Shown here one piece after another: positions 6,866 to 15,270 of a stretch of 18,897 bases of DNA. The stretch spans positions 1 to 18,897 of the forward strand of contig NZ_CALHVN010000016.1 in assembly GCF_938039245.1 (NCBI RefSeq). Reading direction: 5' to 3'. The notes under the pieces are model-generated. The model had not been told where the DNA came from and did not search any database. It was given only the letters and a program-made list of their open reading frames with translations. A program made the position numbers and the translations under genes. Numbering within the stretch: the first letter of the stretch is position 1; each line of letters starts with the position of its first letter. This DNA comes from an uncultured Campylobacter sp. GTDB lineage: Bacteria > Campylobacterota > Campylobacteria > Campylobacterales > Campylobacteraceae.

Positions 6866-9565
6866 TTATAGTATTACGTTTCCGTCTGCGTCCGTTTTAG
6901 CCGCGCTTAGGTCTTGGACTCCGGATAGCTTGGTCACGTAGTCGTCCGCCGTTACGCCGTCGTTAGCGTCTGAAGAGACTAGATACGTGTTTGACTGATA
7001 CGTGAAATACGCGGTCTTTGACTCGTGGTCTTTAGCCGCTGCTAGCGCTCTTGCTAGGTTGTTGGCAAAGTCTAGCGAGCCGTCGGCCTCGTATTTGTGG
7101 ATGGAGTTTTTGTTGGCTACGGTATTTCCTAGATGTAGCTTGTCGCCTCTAGAAAAATCAGTAACCGAGCTTAGACGATCCGCGCCGAATGTTCCCGCGC
7201 CGGTACCTAGCTTGTTTACGTTAAACGTGTCGTTGCCCGCACCTCCCGTTACGCTAGTGCCGCTTAGCGCGTCAAATGTGATCTTATCGTCGGCTAGGCC
7301 GCCTTTTATCGTGCCTGCGGCGTCCATCTTGCCCGTAGAGTCAAAGGTAAATTTGCCCTTTAGCGCGCTTGCGTCTACGGTTTTTAGTTTTAGATGGTCG
7401 TTTATCTTTAGCTCGGTGTTGCCGTCGCCTTTGACGTTTATCGTCGTTAGTTTGGCCTTATCCGCCGCGCTAGCTTTTAAATTTATAACGTTTATCGCGG
7501 TTGCGGTTTTGGCGGTATCTTGATTTGAGGTTATATTTACGGTTTCTATGTAGTCTAGGACGAAATTTCCCGTATTGTTTAGTCCGGCAGTCGTCGCTTT
7601 TGGATTAAACGCTAAATTTAATACGTCGCTTTCGCCGCTTTGCGCGTCTTTGATTAGAACCGCTACGTCTGCGGTAACAGCTACTGTATCTACCGCTACG
7701 GTAGAGCCGTTAGCTAGGTTTTTGATCTCGGCTCCCGCGCTAGCGCCGCCTCCTAGAACGACGGAGTTTAGGTTTGCCCATTTAGTCATATCGACCGCTC
7801 CGTCTAGCGCGTTAGTTATCTTTAAATTTTCAAAATTCGTAAGCGTTAGTTTATTTACGGTCGCTTTTGCTACGGCTGAGGTTACGGCTATCGTGTCGTT
7901 GCCCGCGCCGCCGTTTATGCTCTGGACGTTTGCTACGCTATCTACCTCGACCGTATCGTCTCCGCCGCCTAAAGTAGCCGTAGAGTTTGCGACGTTTTTT
8001 AGCTTGAGGCTAGAAAATCCGCCTTCAAAAGCGCTTGAATCGAAATTCGTAAGAGCCGTTTGCGCGGAGAGATCCATGGTTAAATTTCTCATGCCGCCGT
8101 CTACTTTGACCTTGGTTAGCGACGTGATGTTGCCTACGTCTAGGCTGCCTTCTTTGCCCGCTTTGGCGTGTAAATTTAGCGTTTTTACCTTATCGGCCGC
8201 GCTTGAAGAGAGTTTGGCCGTGGCATGAGCGGAGTCCTGGGCGTAAGACATCGTTAGATCCACGTCTTGTTCGTCGATTTTTATGGAATTTGAGCCGAAA
8301 TTTACGTCCGTTACGTCGATCTTTTTGGCTTTTGCCGCGACTATGTCTGAGGCTAGGGCTAAATTTGCCAGCGTTAGCTCGGCAGCGTTCGTATTAGCGT
8401 AGGTTAGGGCGTTTGAGTCGCGCTTTAGGTCGATATTTACCTTTTTGATCGCTTCGCCCGTGGTTACGGTCGTAGCCCCGCCTGCTTGGAGTTTTAGGGT
8501 TTGGGCTTTAGCGACGTTTACGTTTGCGGTGCCGTTTGCCGACACGTCTACTTTAGTAGCTTCGGCGGCGTTTAGTACGACGTTTCCTTGCGACATTATC
8601 TGCGTTTCCTTCGCCTGAGCCGCGGTTAGCTCTACGTCGCCCGTGGTGTCTATCTTGACTTTGTTTGAGGTGTTAGTCTCGGTGATTTTAACTTTGTCGA
8701 TAGTAGAGATGCTTAAATTTTCAAAGCCGTAGTTAAATTTGACGCCGCTTGCGTTAAATTTAACCTCCGAATCGATATTTAAATTTTCGATTTGCTTGAC
8801 GCCTTTTAGGGCGTTGGTTAGCTCCGTGTCTGTTAGTTCGGTGGAGTTCGTGTTTCTAAGCACGGTTAAATTTAGCGTGTCTTTGCCAGCTCCGGCCTCT
8901 ACTTTATCTAGCGGAGAGAGCGTTGATTTTCTATCGCCGCTTCCTTGATAATACTTCGCCGTAAAAGTGTCGTCGCCCGCGGTGCCGGTTATATTATCGA
9001 CTTCTTCGGTTAGGGTTTTGCTTACACCCGCACTTGCTAGCGCGTCTACTCTAGCCTTTTGCTCTTCTAAATTCGTAGCGTTAGTCGTGCGTATGATCTC
9101 TTGAAACGGAGCGTAGTTATAGCCGCCGTTACCGTCGCTATCGATGTTTCCGATCTTTTGCGCCATGTATGCGGCGATCGCGGATTTGTTTTCAAATATC
9201 CTAGCCGCCGTAGGGTCTGCGGCTCTTGCTTCTGCTGACGCGGCCACCTCAAAGAGTTTAGCCAGCGTCTCGCCTCTTGAGTGTCCGGCCTCTAGATGGC
9301 GCACCCACGCGTCTATGCCGCTTGGATCCTGGGAGTAGTCTTTGCCCAGGATATTTTTGTAGATATTTTCCACGTAACCTCTGTTAGTATCGATGCTGCC
9401 GTTAAAATACGACTGAACGGCCGGAGAGCGCAGCATATCGTCTGCTAACTGAGCCTGCGTTTTGCTCGCGCCTGCGGCGACCCATGCTCTAAGACCCGCA
9501 CCTTCGGGTGCTCTGTTAAATAATGCCACGTAAAGTTGGGCTACTTGTGCTTGCGTAATTGCCAT
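6866..9565 (-). CDS. S-layer-RTX protein, paralogue 2 (type I secreted)
   Basis: This 899-residue protein is homologous to paralogue 1 along its whole length and lies in tandem with it, with 171 bases between them. It has the same two DUF4214-like modules in residues 1-110, then TGTAGDDTF near 194, GGGDDTVEV and GGAGNDTIAV in the middle, and GGAGNDTFNV before the C-terminal block (DFSRGDKLHLG, AYFTYQSNTYLV, VTKLSG, GNVIL). It has no signal peptide and I see no cysteine. Its distinctive part is residues 309-380, four consecutive 18-residue repeats that paralogue 1 has only once in clear form. AAGGAG (9571-9576) supports the start at 9565. It is divergent from sapC, with a TATAAT promoter in the shared control region. 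The role is inferred from architecture and from adjacency to sapCDEF. Confidence 0.85.
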   Translation of the reverse strand: MAITQAQVAQLYVALFNRAPEGAGLRAWVAAGASKTQAQLADDMLRSPAVQSYFNGSIDTNRGYVENIYKNILGKDYSQDPSGIDAWVRHLEAGHSRGETLAKLFEVAASAEARAADPTAARIFENKSAIAAYMAQKIGNIDSDGNGGYNYAPFQEIIRTTNATNLEEQKARVDALASAGVSKTLTEEVDNITGTAGDDTFTAKYYQGSGDRKSTLSPLDKVEAGAGKDTLNLTVLRNTNSTELTDTELTNALKGVKQIENLNIDSEVKFNASGVKFNYGFENLSISTIDKVKITETNTSNKVKIDTTGDVELTAAQAKETQIMSQGNVVLNAAEATKVDVSANGTANVNVAKAQTLKLQAGGATTVTTGEAIKKVNIDLKRDSNALTYANTNAAELTLANLALASDIVAAKAKKIDVTDVNFGSNSIKIDEQDVDLTMSYAQDSAHATAKLSSSAADKVKTLNLHAKAGKEGSLDVGNITSLTKVKVDGGMRNLTMDLSAQTALTNFDSSAFEGGFSSLKLKNVANSTATLGGGDDTVEVDSVANVQSINGGAGNDTIAVTSAVAKATVNKLTLTNFENLKITNALDGAVDMTKWANLNSVVLGGGASAGAEIKNLANGSTVAVDTVAVTADVAVLIKDAQSGESDVLNLAFNPKATTAGLNNTGNFVLDYIETVNITSNQDTAKTATAINVINLKASAADKAKLTTINVKGDGNTELKINDHLKLKTVDASALKGKFTFDSTGKMDAAGTIKGGLADDKITFDALSGTSVTGGAGNDTFNVNKLGTGAGTFGADRLSSVTDFSRGDKLHLGNTVANKNSIHKYEADGSLDFANNLARALAAAKDHESKTAYFTYQSNTYLVSSDANDGVTADDYVTKLSGVQDLSAAKTDADGNVIL
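8426..8641 (-). repeat. Four tandem 18-residue repeats in S-layer paralogue 2
   Basis: Residues 309-326, 327-344, 345-362 and 363-380 align without gaps, each starting with Gly: GDVELTAAQAKETQIMSQ, GNVVLNAAEATKVDVSAN, GTANVNVAKAQTLKLQAG and GATTVTTGEAIKKVNIDL. The alternating small/hydrophobic pattern suggests a beta-solenoid rung. The DNA copies have diverged, so the duplication is not recent. Confidence 0.7.
9432..9464 (-). repeat. 33-base identity shared with paralogue 1 (copy 2)
   Basis: Partner of the copy at 6561-6593. It encodes the conserved KTQAQLADDM region of the first DUF4214-like module. The identity includes synonymous positions, unlike the comparison with paralogue 3. Confidence 0.8.
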
Positions 9566-9650
9566 GTCGGCTCCTTAAAAGTGAATTTTAGCTTAAGCGC
9601 TAACATCTAACGAATAAATGTATCGACTATTACGCAAAGTCAATGCAACT

Positions 9651-9656
9651 ATTATA
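9651..9656 (-). promoter_or_regulatory. -10 box (TATAAT) for S-layer paralogue 2
   Basis: TATAAT on the minus strand lies at the centre of a perfect 12-bp palindrome, CTATTATAATAG (9649-9660), so the box also reads TATAAT on the plus strand (9653-9658). The leader to the start at 9565 would be about 80 bases. ACTATT occurs three times around it (9626, 9648, 9667). Confidence 0.5.
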
Positions 9657-9765
9657 ATAGCGATAGACTATTCGTCGCAAAAATATAAGCAATATCTATT
9701 CCAATAATGCCAAAATCTTAAAATAAAAAATTAAATACTCTGGCACTTTTTAATATTTTTTTAAG

Positions 9766-9771
9766 TATAAA
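9766..9771 (+). promoter_or_regulatory. -10-like box (TATAAA) for the sapCDEF operon
   Basis: AAGTATAAAAGG follows a long T-rich run (9747-9762), the usual look of a Campylobacter housekeeping promoter. It lies about 50 bases before the sapC start. The plus-strand TATAAT at 9653-9658 is an alternative that would give a much longer leader. Confidence 0.45.
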
Positions 9772-9810
9772 AGGACTACAATCACATTCTTGATGTTTGA
9801 GTTACTGGTT

Positions 9811-9814
9811 AAGG
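9811..9814 (+). promoter_or_regulatory. Ribosome site that decides the TTG start of sapC
   Basis: AAGG lies six bases before the TTG at 9821. An in-frame TAA at 9815-9817 means no earlier start is possible, and the next in-frame ATG (codon 12) has no comparable site. The domain homology also begins at the MGR of the TTG start. Confidence 0.6.
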
Positions 9815-9820
9815 TAAATT

Positions 9821-10933
9821 TTGGGTAGAGCAATTAGAGAGATAAAATCGGAAATGGTTTTGATAAAACAAAAAGGAAGCTTTTTTAGCGACGAAAGCGA
9901 AAAAGAGCTTTACATTGAGATTTTGAACTCTTTGGCTCAAAAGCACGATATGGAGATACTGGGCTACGTTTTGGAGTCCGGTTCCGTATCGCTGTTTTTA
10001 AAATCCCTAAACATACCTAAAATAATGCAGGAACTAAACAGCGCCTTTATACGAAATAGAAACAAAAAAAGAGGCTTCGTTCAAGAAAGCGATATAAAAA
10101 GGTACGAGATAAGGGACGTTTTTATAAACGAATTTGAAGACGTCTTGGCATTCTTACAAAAAAGCGGCGGATATACCTTTAAAAATATCGATAAAAATTT
10201 AAGTTTAGCAAAAAGAATAGAAATTCAAAATTTTAAAAAAAGGACAGAAATGAAAGTGGTTGCTTTAAATTCAGAAGTACATAAAGGGTTGTCTTATCAC
10301 CAAGACGAGTTACCGAATTTCCCGTTTGCGGAGATAGTCGCCAGCGAGGCGTTTTTTTGCGATAGGGACTTAGCGATAGTTTTTACAAACGACGTAGTGC
10401 CTAAGCTTTTGGTACTGCTAGGCAGAAACGAAAATTTAATCATAGATAAAGACTACAAAGGATACGTACCGGCAATAATGCAAAACTATCCGTTTACTGT
10501 AGCTAAGGTAGAAGACCAAACTATCCTTTGCGTCGACGAGGACGCGCCTCAGCTAAAAGGCAAGGGCGAGAAGCTATTTAAGAAGAACGAAGAGCCTAGC
10601 GATTTTCTAAAAAATACCATCACGGCTATCCAAAACTATAATGCAGAGCTAGCCGCGACTCAAAAAGCGCTCGAAGAAATCAAAAAGGCCGGAATTTTGA
10701 TAAATAAAGAGCTAACGGTATCGGACAATGACAAAAAAATAACTCTAATAAAGGGATTTTCGGTCGTAAGCAGAAAGAAGCTAAACGAGCTTGACGACGC
10801 GACTTTGGCCGATTTTGCTAGAAAAGGCTATATTAGCTTGATAGACGCGCACATCAGGAGCTTGTCAAATTTGCAAAATTTGGCGGCTAAAATTTTAGAA
10901 AACGAGAGCAAAACGGCAAATGAAAATAAATGA
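9821..10933 (+). CDS. sapC: SapC-family protein with an N-terminal transposase-like domain
   Basis: This 370-residue protein is the first gene of the S-layer export operon. Residues about 147-290 match the SapC family, named from the C. fetus sap locus, whose role is not established: FPFAEIVASEAFFCDRDLAIVF, LLVLLGRNENLIIDKDY, GYVPAIMQNYPF and a C-terminal helical part. Residues 1-140 resemble a REP-associated tyrosine transposase (Y1/IS200-type) domain: the MGR start, FFSDESEKELYIEIL, the GYVL strand at 48-51, LNSAFIRNRNKK and IRDVFI. The family's His-x-His would fall at residues 56-58, where SVS is found instead. The usual YIHLNP tyrosine motif reads FLQKSG, so catalysis is not expected. Translation begins at TTG. 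The last 14 bases overlap sapD. No signal peptide or membrane segment is seen, so it is probably cytoplasmic. The SapC call is firm; the N-terminal match is by pattern recognition only. Confidence 0.85.
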   Translation: MGRAIREIKSEMVLIKQKGSFFSDESEKELYIEILNSLAQKHDMEILGYVLESGSVSLFLKSLNIPKIMQELNSAFIRNRNKKRGFVQESDIKRYEIRDVFINEFEDVLAFLQKSGGYTFKNIDKNLSLAKRIEIQNFKKRTEMKVVALNSEVHKGLSYHQDELPNFPFAEIVASEAFFCDRDLAIVFTNDVVPKLLVLLGRNENLIIDKDYKGYVPAIMQNYPFTVAKVEDQTILCVDEDAPQLKGKGEKLFKKNEEPSDFLKNTITAIQNYNAELAATQKALEEIKKAGILINKELTVSDNDKKITLIKGFSVVSRKKLNELDDATLADFARKGYISLIDAHIRSLSNLQNLAAKILENESKTANENK

Positions 10934-12653
10934 ACTAAAAGAGAGCATTAAAAAGTCCAAACGCGTAATTATTTACGCGGGACTTTTTAGTATGTTCATA
11001 AACGTCTTGATGCTGACCTCGCCTTTATATATGCTTCAGCTCTACGGCAGGGTCGTAACCTCAAGAAGTCTTGATACGTTATTTTTCCTAACCCTTATCG
11101 TTATATTTTTGTATCTTTGTATGGCGCTTTTTGAAATTTTACGCTCTAGGATACTCGTAGTATTTTCAAATCAACTCGATCTTAGGCTATCAGAGCGCGT
11201 TTACGATGCGATATTTAAGCTCTCGGCCAGGCAGCCGGGCAGAGTCTCGTCTCAGCCAATGAGAGACTTAAATACGATAAAGCAGTACCTTAGCGCAAAC
11301 GGCGTATTTGCCTTTTTAGACGCTCCGTGGCTACCTTTTTATATCCTTATACTATTTTTCTTTCACCCTTATTTCGGATATTTTAGTATCGTAGCGGCGA
11401 TTATTTTATTTGCGCTTGCGCTTTTAAACGAGGGCGCGACCAAAGAAGGACTAAAAAGGTCAAACGACGCTTTTAACGCCGAGACTCGCTTTGTGGACTT
11501 AAATTTGCGCAACTCCGAAGTCATCCAAGCGATGGGAATGAACGGAAATTTAAAGAAAATTTGGCATAAAAAGCACAACGAATTTTTAGAAGCCCACTCC
11601 GAGTCTAGCGTAAAAGCCGGAATGTACGCAAATATAAGTAAAGTTTTTCGCGTAGTTTCCCAGTCGCTTATGCTAGGTCTTGGCGCGTATTTAGTCGTTT
11701 TGCAGGAAGTAAATCCGGGAATGATGATCGCAGGCTCCATCATTATGGGCCGCGCGCTAGCTCCGCTTGATATCTTGATCTCAAGCTGGAAAAGCTATAA
11801 AAATACGAAAGAAAGCTATGCTAGACTTTCGCAGTTTTTAGAGGATTTTCCGGCGGATAACGAAAAGCTTAAACTTCCGGATCCGCAGGGCGATATATTC
11901 TTAGAAAGCATAAGCCTAGTGCCGCCTCACGGCAAAGCGCCTACTTTGATGGGGATAAATTTCGAACTAAAAAGCGGCGATATGTGCGCTATCATCGGTC
12001 CAAGCGCGGCGGGCAAAAGCTCGCTTGCTAGAGCGATGCTGGGCGTTTGGCCGGTATTTCACGGCGTAGTGCGTATAGACGGAGCCGACATCACGCAGTA
12101 TAACAGCGATCATTTAGGGCGGTTTGTCGGGTATTTGCCGCAAGACGTCGAGCTTTTTGAAGGAAATATCGCCGAAAATATCGCGAGATTCGGCGAACTT
12201 GACAGCGAAGCGATCGTTCGCGCGGCAAAGCTAGCCAACGTCCACGATATGATATTAAATTTACCCGATGGCTACGAAACCAAAATAGGTGTCGGCGGCG
12301 CGAGCCTAAGCGGCGGACAACGCCAAAGAGTCGCTCTAGCTAGGGCGCTTTATAAAGAGCCTAAGATGATCGTGCTAGACGAGCCTAACGCCAGCCTTGA
12401 CGAGGAGGGCGAGAGAGCGCTTTTTGCCGCGCTTTCCAGTATGAAAGGCAAAGCTACTATCGTGCTAATAACCCATAAGCTAAATATCTTAAATTTAGTG
12501 GATAAAATCGCGGTATTAAACGGCGGTAGGTTGATGTATTTCGGAGCCAGAGATGCCGTACTCGCCGAGCTTAACAAAGCCAACGCGCAACAAGCTCAAG
12601 TGCAGCAAAAACAAAACCGCCCAAGCATAAGCCTTGACGATTCGGAGGAATAA
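10920..12653 (+). CDS. sapD: Type I secretion ABC transporter (permease-ATPase), SapD
   Basis: This 577-residue fused permease and ATPase of the PrtD/SapD class drives export across the inner membrane. Residues 15-290 form the membrane domain (hydrophobic segments near 16-38, 54-72, 126-170 and 245-285). The nucleotide-binding domain follows: Walker A GPSAAGKS at 360-367, Q-loop YLPQDVELFEG with Gln at 408, signature LSGGQ at 463-467, Walker B MIVLDEP at 483-489 and H-loop His at 519. All catalytic residues are present. There is no N-terminal C39 peptidase domain, as expected for a transporter of RTX and S-layer proteins without leader peptides. The start overlaps sapC by 14 bases, which implies translational coupling. 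A Gln-rich tail (about 556-565) precedes the stop, which abuts sapE directly. Confidence 0.95.
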   Translation: MKINELKESIKKSKRVIIYAGLFSMFINVLMLTSPLYMLQLYGRVVTSRSLDTLFFLTLIVIFLYLCMALFEILRSRILVVFSNQLDLRLSERVYDAIFKLSARQPGRVSSQPMRDLNTIKQYLSANGVFAFLDAPWLPFYILILFFFHPYFGYFSIVAAIILFALALLNEGATKEGLKRSNDAFNAETRFVDLNLRNSEVIQAMGMNGNLKKIWHKKHNEFLEAHSESSVKAGMYANISKVFRVVSQSLMLGLGAYLVVLQEVNPGMMIAGSIIMGRALAPLDILISSWKSYKNTKESYARLSQFLEDFPADNEKLKLPDPQGDIFLESISLVPPHGKAPTLMGINFELKSGDMCAIIGPSAAGKSSLARAMLGVWPVFHGVVRIDGADITQYNSDHLGRFVGYLPQDVELFEGNIAENIARFGELDSEAIVRAAKLANVHDMILNLPDGYETKIGVGGASLSGGQRQRVALARALYKEPKMIVLDEPNASLDEEGERALFAALSSMKGKATIVLITHKLNILNLVDKIAVLNGGRLMYFGARDAVLAELNKANAQQAQVQQKQNRPSISLDDSEE

Positions 12654-13937
12654 ATGATACTTAAGAGTGAAAAAGGCACGGTAAATTTCGGTATTTTCGT
12701 TATATTTATGCTCGTGGGAGTTTTTGGGATATGGCTAGGTATGGCGCCCCTAAATAGTGCTGCTGTAGCCGTAGGCAAGATAAACGTCGTAAGCAACAAA
12801 AAGATTATCCAGCACTTAGAAGGCGGCGTCGTAGATAAAATTTTCGTCAAAGACGGAGACGTAGTCAAAGCAGGCGATCCGCTAGTGGAGATAAAAAACG
12901 CCGCATTGCAAAGCGAGATAGGTATCGTTAGAGCAGACTATCTACGCACTAGCGCCATAGTTTCTAGGCTAGAAGCGCAAAAAGACGATGCTAATGAGAT
13001 CAAATTTAGCGACGATATAAGGCAAATAAGCGGCTATGAAGAGGTCGCTAACGGCCAGATTAGTATATTTAACGAGCAAAAAAAGCTGCTCGATAACGAA
13101 AAAACTATCTTAAAACAACGCATAAAGCAGCTAGAAAATCAAATCCAGGGCGCAAAAGCTATCATGAGCGCCAAAAAAGACCGTATCGCTTCTTTAAATG
13201 AAGAGATAAGGGAGTGGGAAAGGCTTTTTAAAGAGCAATTAGCCGATAAAGTCAGACTTCGCGACCTAAATAGAGAAAAAACTGCGGTTGAGGGCGAACT
13301 AGCTGCCGGTACCGCCGAGATCGCAAGGCTAGGCGTTCAGATAAACGAGACGCAAGGGCAGATAGCTCTAAGAGATAGGAGTTTTAAAGAAGATATCCTA
13401 AAAAAACTAGAAGACGCTAAAATTCGCCTCGTAGACTTGGAGCAGCGATATAACGCGCTAAAAGACCAATCCGAGCGTACTATCGTAAAATCTCCGGTAG
13501 AAGGCAGCGTCGTAGAGCTGGCGTTTCATACTATCGGCGGAGTTATAAGGCCGGGCGAGAGGATCATGAGCATAGTGCCTGACGATACCGACTACGTCGT
13601 AGAAGCTAAACTAAACGTAGTGGATATCGACACCGTGCATGTAGGACAGCTTGCCGACATTAGATTTAGCGCGTTTCAGCATAAGCCAAGCTTTGTTATG
13701 GAAGGCAAAATTACGTACGTATCGGCAGATAGCGTTCAGGATAACGCCGGACACTCTTATTACGATATAAAAGCCGAGCTTACGCCGGAGGGCATGAAAG
13801 AATTTGATAGAAACGAGTTTTTTATCGTGCCCGGTATGCCTGTAGAGGTGATGATAAAGACCGGCGACAGAACGATGCTGGAGTATATCTTAAAACCATT
13901 CATAGATATGTTTAAAAGGGCGTTTAATGAAGACTAA
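12654..13937 (+). CDS. sapE: Type I secretion membrane fusion protein (HlyD family), SapE
   Basis: This 427-residue periplasmic adaptor links the SapD transporter to the SapF outer membrane channel. It has a short cytoplasmic N-terminus and one membrane helix (about 11-30). The lipoyl/barrel half-motif follows as IIQHLEGGVVDKIFVKDGD (51-69), then a long coiled coil (about 85-280), then the second half-motif SPVEGSVVELAFHTIGGVI and a C-terminal beta domain ending in the typical MPVEVMIKTGDRT. This is the PrtE/HlyD arrangement at the usual length. The ATG follows the sapD stop with no gap and uses a GGAGG site (12644-12648) inside sapD. It overlaps sapF by 11 bases. Confidence 0.95.
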   Translation: MILKSEKGTVNFGIFVIFMLVGVFGIWLGMAPLNSAAVAVGKINVVSNKKIIQHLEGGVVDKIFVKDGDVVKAGDPLVEIKNAALQSEIGIVRADYLRTSAIVSRLEAQKDDANEIKFSDDIRQISGYEEVANGQISIFNEQKKLLDNEKTILKQRIKQLENQIQGAKAIMSAKKDRIASLNEEIREWERLFKEQLADKVRLRDLNREKTAVEGELAAGTAEIARLGVQINETQGQIALRDRSFKEDILKKLEDAKIRLVDLEQRYNALKDQSERTIVKSPVEGSVVELAFHTIGGVIRPGERIMSIVPDDTDYVVEAKLNVVDIDTVHVGQLADIRFSAFQHKPSFVMEGKITYVSADSVQDNAGHSYYDIKAELTPEGMKEFDRNEFFIVPGMPVEVMIKTGDRTMLEYILKPFIDMFKRAFNED

Positions 13938-15225
13938 AATTTTACTTTCCGCCTTGTTGGCTTCAAATTTTGCTTTCGCTCAAAGCGTCAGCCTCTCTGA
14001 AGCCTACGAGATGGCGTTAGAAAATAATAACGAAGTAAAGATGAATATGTATAACAACATAGCCTCCCAGGAGAGACTTTCTCAGGCTACGGCTATGTTT
14101 TTGCCTACCATTAACGCTGAGGCGTCTTATATCGGCGAAAAATACGATAGGATGGATAGACGCAGAGTATCTAAAATAAACGAAAGCTATAAAAAAGTAG
14201 GCGTTAGCCTTAGCCAAAGCGTTTTTAGACCCGCTATCTGGTATCAAAGAAACCAAGAAGAAATCAGAGTAAGAGGCAACGAACTCGTCTATGAAAACGC
14301 TAAGCAAGAGCTAGCCAAAAAGGTCGTAGAGGCGTATTTTAACTATACTTTCGCCTCTGAGACGCTAGCTCTAGCGCAAAGCTACGAGGAGGCCAATCGC
14401 GCTAAATTTAACCAGATGCAAAAGTCTTTGGAATTTGGTCTGGTAAATAAAATGGATATGCTAGAATCCAAAGTAAGACTGGACGAGGCGATGCTAGGCG
14501 TAAACAAAGCCAAGCTAAATATTGAGGTGGCAAAACTGGAGCTAACGAAACTAGTTGGACAAGAGGTTGAGGTCAAAGATAGCTTTAAAAATATCGACAC
14601 CGAGTTTTTTAAAAGTATAAATTTAGCCCAGTTTGGCGACGTGGCTAGAAATTTCAAATACAAAGACAGCGTGCTTGCGGTCGAAATTTCCGAGCAAGAG
14701 TATAAAAAACGAAAAAGCGAGCATCTACCGACGCTTGATTTTAGTATCAGCTACTCAAATTTATATTACGACGACAACGACTATTCGGGCGATAGGCGCA
14801 GGAAGCTAGATACTATGCTTAGATTTACTCTGCCTTTATATACAGGCGGGTCTACCAGCTCGCGGGTCGAGGAGGGCAAGCTGTTAAATTTAGCTAGCAT
14901 CGAACAGCAAAAAGATATAAAAAAAGAGATAGAAATCAGCCAAAAAAAGGCAATTAACAACTATCTTAACTATATCGACGAGTGCGAGCTAATGCATAGG
15001 TCGCTACAAAATGCCGAACTTTACGAAAAATCGATAGAAAGAGGCTACGAAGAGGGTCTAAAAGACGCCGTAAATTTATTCGACGCGCGCGCTAGAGTGT
15101 TTAAAACCAGAAACGAAGCGCTAACGGCGGCTTATAATCTCGTGCTTTCTTATCTGGAGATACAGTGGCTAAACTCAAACATTTCAGTCGAAATGATGAG
15201 AGACCTTCAAAGAGCGTTTAAGTAA
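13927..15225 (+). CDS. sapF: Type I secretion outer membrane channel (TolC family), SapF
   Basis: This 432-residue outer membrane efflux protein completes the export system. It has a clear cleavable signal peptide ending about FAFA-Q (residues 15-19). Two outer-membrane-efflux repeats follow, with long amphipathic helices (for example about 115-210 and 330-400) and the SLSEAYEMALENNNEVK opening typical of TolC-like proteins. The length fits the family. The ATG lies within the last codons of sapE, so translation is coupled. No hairpin terminator follows. The S-layer paralogue 3 promoter begins about 40 bases after the stop, so some operon transcripts may read into that gene. Confidence 0.93.
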   Translation: MKTKILLSALLASNFAFAQSVSLSEAYEMALENNNEVKMNMYNNIASQERLSQATAMFLPTINAEASYIGEKYDRMDRRRVSKINESYKKVGVSLSQSVFRPAIWYQRNQEEIRVRGNELVYENAKQELAKKVVEAYFNYTFASETLALAQSYEEANRAKFNQMQKSLEFGLVNKMDMLESKVRLDEAMLGVNKAKLNIEVAKLELTKLVGQEVEVKDSFKNIDTEFFKSINLAQFGDVARNFKYKDSVLAVEISEQEYKKRKSEHLPTLDFSISYSNLYYDDNDYSGDRRRKLDTMLRFTLPLYTGGSTSSRVEEGKLLNLASIEQQKDIKKEIEISQKKAINNYLNYIDECELMHRSLQNAELYEKSIERGYEEGLKDAVNLFDARARVFKTRNEALTAAYNLVLSYLEIQWLNSNISVEMMRDLQRAFK

Positions 15226-15264
15226 AATTTGTTTTTATTTTTGCGTTTTAAACCGTTTTTATGA

Positions 15265-15270
15265 TATAAT
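15265..15270 (+). promoter_or_regulatory. -10 box (TATAAT) and ribosome site of S-layer paralogue 3
   Basis: TTTTTATGATATAAT precedes a leader of about 55 bases. The Shine-Dalgarno AAGGAG (15321-15326) is inside a perfect short dyad, AAGGAGTCCTT. The box context (TATGATATAATTAGC) resembles that of the next paralogue at 18782 (TATGCTATAATTGC). Confidence 0.65.

Noticed and set aside
9741..9757. Possible sigma-54 promoter starting TGGCAC
   Set aside because: The -24-like TGGCAC is present, but the GC of the -12 element is missing at the required spacing (the sequence is T/A there).
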